DNA of 64,000 bases, taken from positions 124,001-188,000 of the forward strand of contig BQMF02000644.1 in NCBI GenBank assembly GCA_027922465.2, in the 5' to 3' direction. A model generated the notes under the pieces. That model worked only from the letters and a program-made list of their open reading frames with translations. It was not told where the DNA came from and ran no database searches. The DNA comes from Turritopsis dohrnii. Its lineage: Eukaryota; Cnidaria; Hydrozoa; Anthoathecata; Oceaniidae. The position numbers were made by a program, and so were the translations under genes. This document shows positions 44,236 through 56,000 of this stretch, piece by piece (position 1 is the first letter of the stretch; the number at the start of each line of letters is the position of its first letter).

Positions 44236-45777
44236 AATCTCAACCACTTTTCAATTCACTTTGACATTTCGGAGCCAGAAAAACAGTTTTAAATGTTCGC
44301 CAATATCTTGCGCATGATGTTTATACTTTCAGTTATTATATCGGAGTGTAGACAGTTTGGGTCAATTCAGTCACAAGTGAAGTAATTTTGTGCTTTCAAT
44401 GACAATTTCACTTGCTTACTTTTTTCAATATCTTCAACTTTCAGTGTAATACTTATTAAATGAAATAAGCATGTTTCATGGATTTATTGACAAGACGTAT
44501 TGACCAGTAATGTTGATACTACATACATTTCTGTTGTGGTATTGAAAGGTTTTTCACAGTACAGTTTTGTTTATTATGAATCCTTCATCTTCGTTTTCAA
44601 GAACTTTTCCCAAAGTCAATTAAACATAAATATTTCCTACAAGGAATGTTTTCATGATATTATTTCCATGGAAATAGTGGATAAAGACAGGAAAGAAATC
44701 TTAAAATTCTTCTTCAAACATTCTACAAAGCTACTTCTACAACATCCTTAAAACATGAGTGAAAACGTTTCACGAGCTCTGTGTGCATATTTTACGGACT
44801 TGATAATAAATATTTTAAAGATTGAATTGAGAAGTTATCAACAAAAAAGGTCTAAAATAACTTCTAAAAGTATTTCAGAAGTACAGAAAAGATAATATTT
44901 TATGAGTTGTTATTGAAAGTACCCTTTTTGTAATGCATTTAGCATAAAGTTTTGGATCTGCCATTAACTATTCTGAATAAACAAACAGTCCGAAATCCGA
45001 ACGGACTTTCCAAAAACGGCAAAATGTAATGAAGAATAATGAAAAAGGCCGATTCCAATACTCATCTCGATCTTAAGATCGGCTGAGTAAAAAGGCCATT
45101 TTCAATATTAGTTTATAAAAACATTAAATTTTTTATACTTTTGAGATACCTTTAGAAGTTATTGTAGACCTTTTATGTTGAAAATTCAATCTTAAAAATG
45201 TTTATGGACAAGTCCGTAAAATATGCACGGAGAGCACATGAAAAATTTTCTAACCAATTTCGTTTATGTTTTGAGGAAGTTGTAGAAGTAGCTTCGTTGA
45301 TTCTTTGAAGAAGAATTTTAAGAGTTCTTTCCTGTATTCATCTACTATTACAATGGAAATCTTATCCTGAGAATATTCCTTATAGGGGAAATATTGGTGT
45401 GTAGCTGACTCTGGGAAACATTCTTGAAAAAGAAGATGAAGGTTTGATATTAAACAAAACTGTGCTGTGAAAAAACCTTCAATATCACAGCAGAAATGTA
45501 TGTAGCATCAATGTTATTGGTGGTTACGTCTTATCAGTAAATGCATGAAACATACTCATTGCATTTCGTAATTATTAGACTAAGAGTTGAAGATAATGAA
45601 CCAAATGAAATTATCATAGAAATTACTTCATTTGGGAATGAATTGACCCAAACTGTCTACGCTGATGCATACTGAAAGTACAAACATCATGCGCAATATG
45701 TTGGTGAACGATATGTCTAATAAATCTGTTATTCTGGATCCAAAACGGCACAGTGAATTGAAAAGTGGTTGAGATTA
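44236..45777. repeat. 1.5-kb imperfect palindrome (long foldback)
   Basis: The left arm runs from AATCTCAACCACTTTTCAAT (44236) to about 44935 and the right arm from about 45088 to ATTGAAAAGTGGTTGAGATT (45777). Matching inverted words are spread along the whole arms: GACAGTTTGGGTCAATTCA / TGAATTGACCCAAACTGTC, GCGCATGATGTTT / AAACATCATGCGC, ACGGACTTG / CAAGTCCGT, AATAACTTCTAAA / TTTAGAAGTTATT. The arms are about 690 bp with many mismatches, and the loop is about 150 bp. The 83-codon frame at 44500-44751 lies inside the left arm and is not recognised. Confidence 0.85.
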
Positions 45778-46570
45778 AATTTAATTTGAACGTTTTTTTT
45801 TATGGTTAAAAACAGTTTCCTACACAAGTTGTGACTTACCTCTGTTATGTTGATTTAAGTTTTACACAATATAATTTTTATCTTCTTGTAATCCTGTGAA
45901 CTGTCATGAATTAAAATCTTTGAAATGCTCGAGTTTGAAATGCCCAAGTTTCTCCTGATCCTATGTTTTGAACAATTTCATGTAATGTTTACTTAATGAT
46001 GTTACCAAATTCACATTACTGGCAAAATTTGGAAGTATTGCACAAAGAAAAATTGAAAGGTCCTGACGTTAAATATGGCAGTCATTTTTGAAGATTTTGA
46101 TCGTAAATAGACAATGTCTTCAGTTTTTCAACAAATTTCTTTTGCTTTGCAGAGTATTCCGAACTTGTTTACGTCAATTACGTCATTACAAACATCGCCT
46201 CGTTTCTGCGCTTTTGGATTTCTTCATGCTTAATCTTAACCAAAAACAATCATTAACCGAAGTCAAGAAAACGTCAGGTAGGTCGCAACCAAAAACGACT
46301 ATTAACCGATGTTAGTTGAAAAAAACCCACTTAAAATCATTTATTTACTTACAGCCAATTCTGACGTTCAAGATTAAGAAAGATTAAGAAAGAAACGAAA
46401 AACGTTGGTTCTTGAACTGTACACTGCAAACAAAGTTTAAAAAGACGTTATAAAAAGCAAGCAAAAACTATATTCCATTTGTTCTTTCATTTTGTCGTTT
46501 CGTTCTTTTCAATCTTAACCGGCTCGAAATTAAGTTAGTGATTTTGATATTAGTCAAATACATCAAAACA
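45778..46570. other. Intergenic, nothing recognised
   Basis: No gene; AAAACAATCATTAACCGA and AAAACGACTATTAACCGATG are a local direct repeat (46242-46312). Confidence 0.35.
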
Positions 46571-46576
46571 TGTCAA

Positions 46577-47297
46577 GGCGCCATAGTGTAGTGGTTATCA
46601 CTCTCAGAATTCATGGGAGTGGTCAGCGTTTGATTCCCGCTGGTAAGTTTTCATTTGTTGTCATTACCTTTCGTCGTCAATTTGACCGTCCTACAACGTC
46701 CCTGAAACGTTGTTTTCGGTCTTTTGGCCCTTGCTCAATGTCCATAGAACGTCATTTTTGGGTTTTCTTTATCGTCGTTTTGACGTCAAAATCCGACGTT
46801 GTTTTGCTGTTTCCATTTCGACCATTAAACGACCGTCATGCGACGATGGAACATGATGTCAAAACAATGTTGAAACAACGTCTTTGTGCTTACTGATTTG
46901 TAAACAGTAAACTTCATTAATATTCAGTTTGAAAACGAGGCGTTGCTTCTGGTGACGTACTTCATGAAAGGTCTATTGAAGTTGTATATGAATAGAGACG
47001 TCCCATAAACGTCGTTAATTCATCCCTCATCATTCTTGGCCATGCAAGAAAAAGAATCTGGCACGCAAGTAAATTCCATAAACACCATGATCTTGTTACT
47101 CGACGTATACTGTTTAATCACAACAGAATAAAATTTGGAAATTTTTACCAGGTCGTTATTTGATAATGAAAAGATACCAATTGGGACATACCTATTTCAG
47201 ACGTCCCCTCCGACGTCGCAAAATGATCTCATGAACAAACGACCATCACACGATAAAAATGAGACAGCTCGAAAACGTCGTGTCCCCACTGGGTCTT
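46577..47297 (+). repeat. tRNA-headed, ACGTC-rich dispersed repeat
   Basis: The 5' end resembles a tRNA: ATAGTGTAGTGGTTATCAC (A-box region), a CTCTC/GGGAG stem, and CAGCGTTTGATTCCCGCTG (T-arm with B-box). The 7-bp acceptor arms do not pair, so it is not a working tRNA. The body is unusually rich in ACGTC/GACGT words (TTTTGACGTCAAAATCCGACG, AACAACGTC, CCGACGTCGC). It ends ACGTCGTGTCCCCACTGGGT near 47297. The 108-codon frame at 46570-46896 follows from this repetitive body. Confidence 0.6.
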
Positions 47298-47917
47298 TTA
47301 ATTAAAATTTACTGTTCATGATTTCAATGATACGTGAGTGAAGTTGAAAAGTTGAATGTTTGAGAATTTCATACAAGTCAAGGCGGTTATGGATACTTCT
47401 AGTTTTTTGGTCAGCGCCGTGAGTTAGCGAATCTTGCAATTACCCGTGCTTGTCCGTTCGTCTGTCTGGTAGTGTAAAATGTTGCAATTACGCCACTTTT
47501 TAACACCCGTCATTGCTAACTTCCAATTTGTAGTTCAAACTCAGAAAGTTTAAAGTACCACATTTAGTTGATGAGGATTTTGGAATGGAGAAAATACATT
47601 GCAATTCAGTAGGGTTTCCTTCACTCAAGTTTAAATAAAAGTTATTAGTTTCAATGTACCCTCTTCCGACCCTTAAGTTTTAAGTAGTAAAATTTCGAGA
47701 GTGAAAAGACCACGTTGCAAAACACTTTATGTCAGTATGGACTCAGTAGCACTAGTCGAATTAGCCTCATACCGCAATATTTCAACAACACTAAATTTTA
47801 CACATATTTGCCACATATCCCGATTGAATAGGAGATACATTTATCAAGAGGAGGAAGCCGTCAGGCAATTTGCGTGGATTATTCATTCAGATAAGGCTTC
47901 TTGTGATTGAAATTACC
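47298..47917. other. Intergenic, nothing recognised
   Basis: No feature supported. Confidence 0.35.
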
Positions 47918-48060
47918 GTATTTTCTCTAATAAGCGCCTGGGCGCTTATACATTTTGCTTTTGAAATTAGGAGTCCCCCTATTAGAGGGTTATTATCCCC
48001 TTATTAGAGAGAGGCGCTAATTGAAGAGTAGTCAATTAGGAAGGGTCTGTTAGAAAAGTA
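47918..48060. repeat. TACCGTATTTTCTCTAATAAGCGCC element
   Basis: It begins TACCGTATTTTCTCTAATAA, then the palindrome AAGCGCCTGGGCGCTTA. The interior contains repeated CCCCTATTAGAGGG and ATTAGAGAGAGGCGCTAATT words. It belongs with the pieces at 33.5, 34.6 and 41.5 kb. No coding sequence. Confidence 0.6.
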
Positions 48061-48294
48061 CTTTTTATGTCGGACGGACAGATGATACTTCAGCACTATA
48101 TAAAAAAAGCGCGTTTATGATACTATGTCAAGCAAACATTTTTTTGAAAGTATTCTAGAATAGAATTTACAAAATTTCAGAACATGATTTCCACAAGGGT
48201 GAAACAAACAGTTATCCGTGTCGGAAGGACTAATATCCTAATACTTTAGTAAAAGACCTTGAAGTTACACCAGATTCATCAAAGAAGCTTCTTT

Positions 48295-48921
48295 TCATTC
48301 TTTCTTTTGAAATAACCCATAGTAAGACATTTGTCGTCTATTGTCAACATCATACTCGTTTGTGATATTGTGCGCTGCTAAAATTAACGAAGCCTGCAAT
48401 TCGGTAGGGGCTTTTATAGAACATTTAAACTCAAAGATTTCAGGTAGAAAAAAACCTTTTGTATCATCATCGAGTGCAAAGCTACATCTATATTCATGAA
48501 CGACATTTCTGCTTGAAATAACTCTGACTATATAATATGAGTATAAGCCATAGGAAACATCTTTATACTGAAGTACCACAATTTCTTCTCTTTTTTTCTC
48601 AACCATCCCTGGACTTTGATTCGTTACTTTTTCTTTCAATATTGACAGTTCGTCGCTCAGTTTAGGCAGTTGATAGAAATCAGCTTCGGCTTCTAAATGA
48701 TCCAAATAATCAGTGGGTGCCAACACTTTTCCAGTTCGCAAAAAACGTAGAATATATTTGAACATTTCTCCATCAGCATCGATGAAATGATATCCATTTC
48801 CATCTTGTTTAGATGGTAAAGATCCATCAAACATTCGAGCCAACATCGAATCCGGGTATTTCGTTAGTGTTTCTTTTGAAGTTTCATATTTTGTTCCACC
48901 GACATTTAGTTTGATGATCAT
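48295..48921 (-). CDS. KCTD-type BTB/POZ protein, copy 3
   Basis: 208 residues, single exon. The BTB half (1-90) again matches the other copies closely (N32D and P39Q relative to copy 1). The second half diverges strongly: VLQYKDVSYGLYSYYIVRVI, YRCSFALDDDTKGFF, LPEIFEFKCSI and SLILAAHNITNEYDVDNRRQ, with the ending SYYGLFQKKE. Towards the end it is closer to copy 1 (NITN.YDVDNR) than to copy 2, so the two halves may have separate histories. The leader before ATG 48921 (AAAGTTTTTTGAAGTA) is conserved. The 3' flank shares only about 40 bases (AAGTTACACCAGATTCATC) with copies 1 and 2. The role is inferred as for copy 1. Confidence 0.88.
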   Translation of the reverse strand: MIIKLNVGGTKYETSKETLTKYPDSMLARMFDGSLPSKQDGNGYHFIDADGEMFKYILRFLRTGKVLAPTDYLDHLEAEADFYQLPKLSDELSILKEKVTNQSPGMVEKKREEIVVLQYKDVSYGLYSYYIVRVISSRNVVHEYRCSFALDDDTKGFFLPEIFEFKCSIKAPTELQASLILAAHNITNEYDVDNRRQMSYYGLFQKKE

Positions 48922-48959
48922 TACTTCAAAAAACTTTCCTTCCTCGTTAGTTGTTTTTA

Positions 48960-49830
48960 TATATTAATGGGCGATACACTGTATGTTTGTTTGCTTATCT
49001 GTCTGGCTATCAAGCATATTGCTAGATGTGAGCTTCGAAAGAAATCGGGGAGAACTTAAGAAAATCGGGTGTATAAATGTAAAGCTCCTCTACCAAAGAA
49101 ATGTTGATGGCGGCAACAAATTGTAATATTTTTAACTGAAACATATAAAAATAAGTAATTTAATGGAATTTCAAAATTAATATTTCCACAACACTTAAGA
49201 ATGACTTTGAATGAATCCACTTTTAAGCTTTTGTTACCCCCGTTTCAACACAAAAGAAACTGTCCACTTTGGTCGCTTCCATCAATTTTCTTCGCCAGAA
49301 TTCAAGAAAAGTTGAGAAAAAAGCTATCATTTTGTTTGCCTAAAGACAACAAAGGAAAGTTGTATTTACTTTTTTGTTAATGTTGTCGGTTCAGCTAGGT
49401 AAGCTGACAAAACACACCAGACCTGTGTTTTCTTTTTGTTAACATCAAATTTATATAGGCATGGACATTCATTTTTTCCTGTATTTATTGTTCTGTTGAT
49501 TTTGTTTTAAACAAGTTATGAATTCTGGTCATGACTGTGTAATCCCTCAAAGGTTTGTCTTGGCTTGATCATAGTTTGATAAAGACATTAGAGAGCTTGC
49601 GCAACTGCGATTCTACGGTGATTGGGCATTTCAAGGAGATAATAAAATATCACACTGTGTTGCAGATACCAATCAGCCGTGTACATTCCACGACGAAAAA
49701 GTTACCCTATGAATTTACTCTACGAACTTTTTTTATGATTCTTAATTAAGTAATTAAAAACCTTAGAACGAGGCAAGATCTGCCGTGACGTAATTTCCGA
49801 AAAGGTCCATTGATTAGTATAAAAACAATC
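48960..49830. other. Intergenic, nothing recognised
   Basis: No supported gene. Confidence 0.35.
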
Positions 49831-49842
49831 GCTAATTTCAAT

Positions 49843-50028
49843 TCACACTTCGTAATGTTATTCACCCTGTCAGTAGGTGCCGTACTAATTCAGAGGAATC
49901 TACTGAGCACTACCTGCTTCACTGCCCAAATTATTCAAACTTACGTAATGTTTTATTTAATGACCTCCATGATGCGAACGTTCCTTTTATCCCTCTGAGG
50001 TCGGGGAAGTTCATGGCTCGCTTATAAA
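49843..50028 (+). pseudogene. Non-LTR retrotransposon (LINE) reverse-transcriptase tail fragment
   Basis: One frame reads LRNVIHPVSRCRTNSEESTE, then HYLLHCPNYSNLRNVLF and NDLHDANVPFIPL, with a stop near 50028. The pattern of a Cys, an E-S/T-x-E-H turn, LLHCP and a following R is the zinc-binding segment found at the C-terminus of many non-LTR retrotransposon ORF2 proteins. An in-frame stop lies immediately upstream and no reverse-transcriptase core is present, so this is a short 5'-truncated relic, as is usual for LINEs. Confidence 0.7.
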
Positions 50029-50415
50029 AATTCTACAATTTCATTGGTCAAAGGATACTCTTGTACATTTGGTCCGAAATATTTAATAATGGTACTACAG
50101 CTGTGTGACGATCGTGTCGCAAACTTTTCTTTGAATTACAGAGATTTAAGTTTAACAATGTGCTTTAGTCTTGATCTTTTATCACTTCCTTTGGCGAGCT
50201 GGTGAGCGGGATTTTTTGCATCTTTTATTGCTACAAATAATGGTTGTAGTTGGTAAATTAGTAAATGATGTAACTAGTATCAATATAAAATAATCTGCTT
50301 TCTACCATGCATGATGCGCAACTAGGTATACCCATGTGGTCAAACCACAGACGAAAAAGACGTTCCCCACATTCCCCAAATCGTTAATATTCATGGTTCC
50401 AATCAGCCTTTCTAA

Positions 50416-50575
50416 GGCGTTATTTCCTTTTCGCACCCCCCTGCCATATTTTTTTACTAGTTAGCTCTTCATCACGGAGATAAAAATAACCCTAATCCTA
50501 ACCTTGACCCTAACCCTGACCCTAACCCTGACCCTGGACGGAGAGTGGGGGGTGCCAAAAGGAAATAGCACCCCT
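50416..50575. repeat. Foldback enclosing telomere-like CCCTAA/CCCTGA repeats
   Basis: GCGTTATTTCCTTTTCGCAC plus a C run (50417-50443) faces GGGGGGTGCCAAAAGGAAATA (50549-50570). Between them is a tract alternating CCCTAA and CCCTGA (50491-50537), similar to the animal telomere repeat TTAGGG with a TCAGGG variant. It is too short and too internal to be a telomere. Confidence 0.7.
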
Positions 50576-50653
50576 TTCTAATTCTGTATGCATTATAAAC
50601 AATGTCATGGGCAACACTTTACTTAGTCCAAAAAAAACTAAATAAACAAAACC

Positions 50654-51704
50654 AGTCAGTTAGGACCACTCGACCAAAACTTGCGATAAAAAGCGTTTCT
50701 TACTACTTTATGACAGCCACACGACGAAGTGCATTCAAAACTTTTTCTTCTGATTTGAGAATACAAGATTGAGAAATGTATTGTAAAATCATGAAAGAAG
50801 TAATTATCAATCTGATTTAATTTGTAACTTAGGACTACTTTGTACATTCACGTTGATATAAATAAATTGTCCAGAACAAATTATCTGTGTTTTTTCTATG
50901 AAGAGCCCGAGAATATGTGAATAGAATTCGTCGAGATACAGACGACAAAAGATCGGGAACACACAAATTCTCTCGACTTTCGCCACATTTTGCTTTTTTA
51001 GGATTCACGACTTTATATGCTGGCGACTTTTAAATATTTTCACAAAAAAAATTTCACGGATTTGCAGCCATTTTTTTGAAGGGTGAAGGGTGCTCGTGAC
51101 TTTTTGTGTTATTTATTTTCGTATTCAGATTGAATAACTTCGTTACCAGATCCCCAACATAAGTAGGCAGTGGCGCATAATTACGAAATATATGTTCTGG
51201 TGAAGAATGTAATAACCATTCGTTCGTTTGAATTATTCATTCCGAATGCTTCCCGAAAATTTATTATTGCAATGTTTGATATTTTTATGTTAATGATTTT
51301 AATAATCGTTTTGTTGATACGCCACACAATAGCGCAAATTTAATTTTACGACCATTATTGAAACTTATGCTAATGTATCGCTAGAAAAGCGGTACTCCTC
51401 CGAAGATGTAGAAATTGTTCGTTTTCTTCTTTCTTCATTTTCTGAAGAACTAAGCCGAAAGGGAAATTTTGACACGGTAAAAAGTTTTGTTTTTGAATAA
51501 AGTTTCACAGGCCCAAAAATAAAAAAAATTTACCGTGTCGAATTTTCCCTAGAGCTATGTTTCTATGCGGTTGCTATGCTAGATCGTCATCATTCAATCG
51601 GATGTATTCAAATAGGAGAGTAAAATAAAATTATCGAGGCAATTCTTTATAATAAATCACGATTATTTTAGCGACGAATTCTGGTCGAGTGGTCCTAACT
51701 GCCA
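50654..51704. mobile_element. 1.05-kb TIR element, CAGTTAGGACCACTCGACC ends
   Basis: CAGTTAGGACCACTCGACCA (50656) and TGGTCGAGTGGTCCTAACTG (to 51702) are perfect 20-bp inverted repeats. CCAGT directly flanks both ends, a possible 5-bp duplication. The interior carries a smaller inverted pair (ACACGGTAAAAAG, 51473; TTTACCGTGTCG, 51529) and no transposase. Superfamily not assigned. Confidence 0.75.
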
Positions 51705-51709
51705 GTGTA

Positions 51710-53070
51710 TGGATAAAACAAGACCAAGGCATCGTTTAAACAAAGAAATTAAATATTGAGGCTATGCAACTCATCATATTATCATCCTAATAATTAGCCT
51801 TATGGCTTATATACTATTTGCTGATGATAACCAAGCAAAATGCCACATAGTAAGTTAAGTTGTGAGGAATGTGTTTGTTAAAAACATGTTCATTTTTTGA
51901 ACATGTGACAATTTGTATATGATCGTATTTGCTCTTCCTTTTTTCGGTAGGGACGGTGACAAAAGAAACGGAAAAAAACATTAACTGGAACTAGTTGAAT
52001 GGTAAGTACTCTTATTCTGACATTTTCCAAGTTCAAACAAATTTCCATGTAGACTCATCAAAGTAATTAGTGATTGTCAGATAGCAATCGCTGTGAGTTC
52101 TGGAGTTGTGTTAAATAATGTTATCTTGTTGCTCTTTAAAAAGATAATTTCTAACTAAAGACTTATATATTTGAAACTAAAAATGTGGTAATAAGGTTTT
52201 GAATATAGTGCTTACCTAGTTTAGTACACACATTTTACCTTACAGGACTGTACAACTGCCAGACTGGATACAGTGTAGCAAGGAAATTATACAGAATGTT
52301 GATTTACTTTTTTAATTTTGTTTTTACTTTGTTACGAATGACTTTCTAAATTTATTTTATTAGTTCCTAAGTTTCATTTGGCGTATAAACATTTCACCAA
52401 TGGACAAATTTCTTCAGGAAAATAGAGAAATCTTTAACCTTTAACTTCCTTAATCATGGTTAGAAATTTGTTTTATATATAACTAATAGTTTTGTGATTA
52501 TCTTTTGTGGGTATTTGGAGAAAACCCGTGATCAGAAAAATATATATCGAAGTTACAAACAATGCGTCACAGATAATCATATAGGTTGTCTGTCTCTATT
52601 TTTTTAAGAGGAAACACTTTGACTGCTTATAAAGACAAATTGACTTGTAATTTGTGACAGATGTGTATGTAAATGTGTAGTTAATGATATTACTTTATGT
52701 AAATATCATTCATTGTATTCATGATATAACACTAAGGAAGATAATTCTGAAACCATAATAAATCCTTTAAATTTTTAATTTATAACATTTTGATTAATGT
52801 CTGTTATGATCTTGTTATGATTTGCTTTAGTTTATTGGTTTGGAACCTGAGATAGTTGGAGGACAATGGATCAGCAAAACACATCATCAACAAGTATGGC
52901 ATGCATCAATGGTACTACCTACTCCTCCACGAATGTCTATTCCTTCAGTCAAAATATTTTCATTTTTAATAACATACTATCTTAAAGATAATGTAGCAGA
53001 CTGTCTACTATGCATCCCTTTCTGAAATTCAATGCAATTAGATTGGTATCTTACACTTATTTTAAACAAT
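51710..53070. other. 5' flank of KDZ-like gene
   Basis: AT-rich. A short frame from ATG 52869 (MDQQNTSSTSMACINGTTYS) might be an early exon, but I cannot connect it by splice sites. Nothing else is supported. Confidence 0.3.
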
Positions 53071-53074
53071 TTAG

Positions 53075-56000
53075 AGCATACAGAAGATGATCATTTGCAG
53101 CAAAGCAGTATGCTACATTTGTCTACAAATAATGGTTAGTATGTTCATTTATATTCAACTGACAATATATATATATGTTGGCATAAATGTTTATGAATGT
53201 GCATTATTATGTATTTTTCTTTTTCATAGAAAGTGTTGAAAGATTTTCTGCTTTGCTTATAAATTCACTGGAAGCTGCAAACTACGAAAAACACATCCAG
53301 CAGTCAATTACTTCGACCATATTCCTTGAAGATCCATCTAAAAAGCATACGTTGGGAACTCCACATATATATGTTAGTTGTTGAAAAGCAGATATTGTTA
53401 CTAGCTTCATATCCAAATTGTACTGATGGAATTCTCTACTGTATACCACTGGTGTTTAATTTGAATGGACAATTTATTTTATATTTGAGGTATGTGAAGA
53501 ACATTTAAAAATACAAATATCTTCTTGCTTTCAAATCATATGTTTATTGTATTATTTTCTCTTCAGGTGTTTTGAATCTGGTGTTTTGAAACAGTTTCTC
53601 CAAAGCAATTGGAAATGTTTATTTGCAGATTTAATTAAAAAGTTTAATATTCAAGAATGTTATATTATGCATATTTTCAATGACTGGGGCATTGCAGCAA
53701 CATTACAACATCGTGAAAATTTGAAACCTGGTTAGTAAAAAGGATTATATTCTCTATCTTCTGGTTCTAATGCTATGATCTTTTCTTATGTCTTCACTAT
53801 AAATCATCTTATTCAGTGGCTTTACTTTTTTTAGATACTACACCTGCCAAAAATTCAGTTATGTTTAAAAATATAACTCAGCACAATAAAACATCAGTGT
53901 CAAAATATTTACCACTTGCCCATGCTACAATCCAGAAACAATTTGATGAATATGCACCTGGTTATGTGGTGTTTTGCAAACGAATGTCCCGTTATTCAAA
54001 GGACAGTTGTAGTGCTGATAACTAGTGAGCTTTATAAACTTATTAGCTTTGGTATGAAACCTGCTAGCCTCTTTCCATCTAATTAATTCATTTTGTTTTA
54101 GTTATTTCAAGTTGCACAATCTTGGGGATTCTCTTTTGTGGGACAGAAAAATAAAAGATTACATGCTAGATCCACATCTTAATCAACTTTCTATTAATGG
54201 TTCAGTCGAAAAATTCAAAGATGTTGAATTTCTTTCTGTAGAGCAACAGTTTTTCGTGTTATCTTCATGCCCCAATTATCATCATTGGGCTTCAAGTAAA
54301 GCACACGGAGTCAAAAAGGAAGAGCATTTCCTACCTAAAGGAAAATCACCACGCCACCAGATTATGACTACTGTTCTTAGTAGGATTTTAGAACTTGACA
54401 ATGAAAGTAGTGAAATAGATAAGATAAGAGCTCACTTAAAAACTATTCTTTCTTTTGTGGATGCTAACAAGTATCATATTGTTCCAGTCAATTTGCCTCA
54501 CTTTTCGTTGGAACGAACATCAGTAAATCCTCGAAAACGTGTCAAACTTAACTCAAATGATTTGCTAGACTTCCTTGGAATAACAGATGAAGAGTATGAC
54601 ACAATGAAAATCCAAACAACAGTTGGTACCCAATCTATCTACAATTCCTTTAAAAGCAACCTCATCGGAGATGGAACTCTACTATGGCGAGTGAAGTTAC
54701 CTAACGATGAAATTGTGGTTATGAATGATTACAACTCGGAAACCGGAAATTTTAAGGTGGCAATATAATATGCTTTTAAAAACTGTTACATTGGTTGTAA
54801 CTTTATCAGTCCTTATGTTTTATATTTCTACTTTCTTTTTTGCAGTTTAATGAATACGTGATAGTAACAAAGACAATGATGGAAGGTAGAATGACATACA
54901 CTTGTACATGTGAAACATATAGAACGTTGATGTCAACAGTGTTGGTTAATTTCGGTGAAAATGATTGGGAAGGGATTACTTGTTGTCATTGTAGGATTTT
55001 TGCAGAAATTCATGACATGGTAAGATGGTAGTATATAGAGGATCTAGAAATTTAATGTCATTACAACGGTGTTTATACTAACGGTAATTTAATTTTTCAT
55101 AGAATGTTGAAAGCATCTCAGATAGCTTGTTAGTCAAAAAAATAAAAACTGGTATCGATACTGCAAAAGAACCGGTTGTTAACTTGCCATCAACCTACGC
55201 AGATATTGAGAAGTTTTCTGTGTGTGTTGGTTTCGATGTTGAGTTTGCGCACATGTTTAAATCGAAATCAAACAACCAAGTATATGTTAAGTGTTGCTCT
55301 GGAATTTGCCAGAGTCAGTTCAGTAAGAAGAAAAACATCATTCAACTTAATACATGTACTACGCTGTGTCCACATCTTAAATTCCTTAAATGCCATCTGG
55401 ACTTTCGCAAAAATGAATATGCTATGCTGCAAACGTGTAATGCCGATGAGGTAAATGAATCAGATGTTGATGATGCTAATATCGGTGATGATGATGATGA
55501 TGATAACAACGAAGAATGTGTCAATGAATTTCTAGAAGAAGATGGCGATGAAAGGAATGTTTCCGATGAATTCAACGAAGTAAGTTTTCATGTTGCCCAG
55601 CTGATGTTTTCATTTATAAAAGTGTTTGAATAGAAGGGACGGTAAAGAGAAAAAGAAACAGAAGTACATATATATAAACCTTGCTATATTGAATATTTGT
55701 TTCTTTCTTCAGCGGAGAATTCCATTTAATCAATCTGATGGCTTTTGGAGATTTTATTCGCCATACCAGCGCAAAGTTGGTAATGATCCTTTCGATGACC
55801 AGTTAATTAAAAATTGCCTAGATCGACAGACGTATATATACAAAATTAAAAATTCCGATTTCCATGTGTCAATGTTTCCGAGCTGTAAAACAGAAGTTTG
55901 TGAATGCAAGGTAAATGTAGTCCAAGCTTTAATATGTATCATTTATGTATTTAGTCTTCGTGTTTTATCATTGACAACCTTTTATAATTTAGCTCCCTTG

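Noticed and set aside
46577..46648. Functional tRNA gene
   Set aside because: A- and B-box-like words are present but the acceptor arms do not pair and the anticodon loop is the wrong size.
46570..46896. 108-residue coding region
   Set aside because: The frame is formed by ACGTC-rich repeat sequence and has no domain.
50491..50537. Chromosome end
   Set aside because: The telomere-like tract is under 50 bp and internal to ordinary sequence on both sides.
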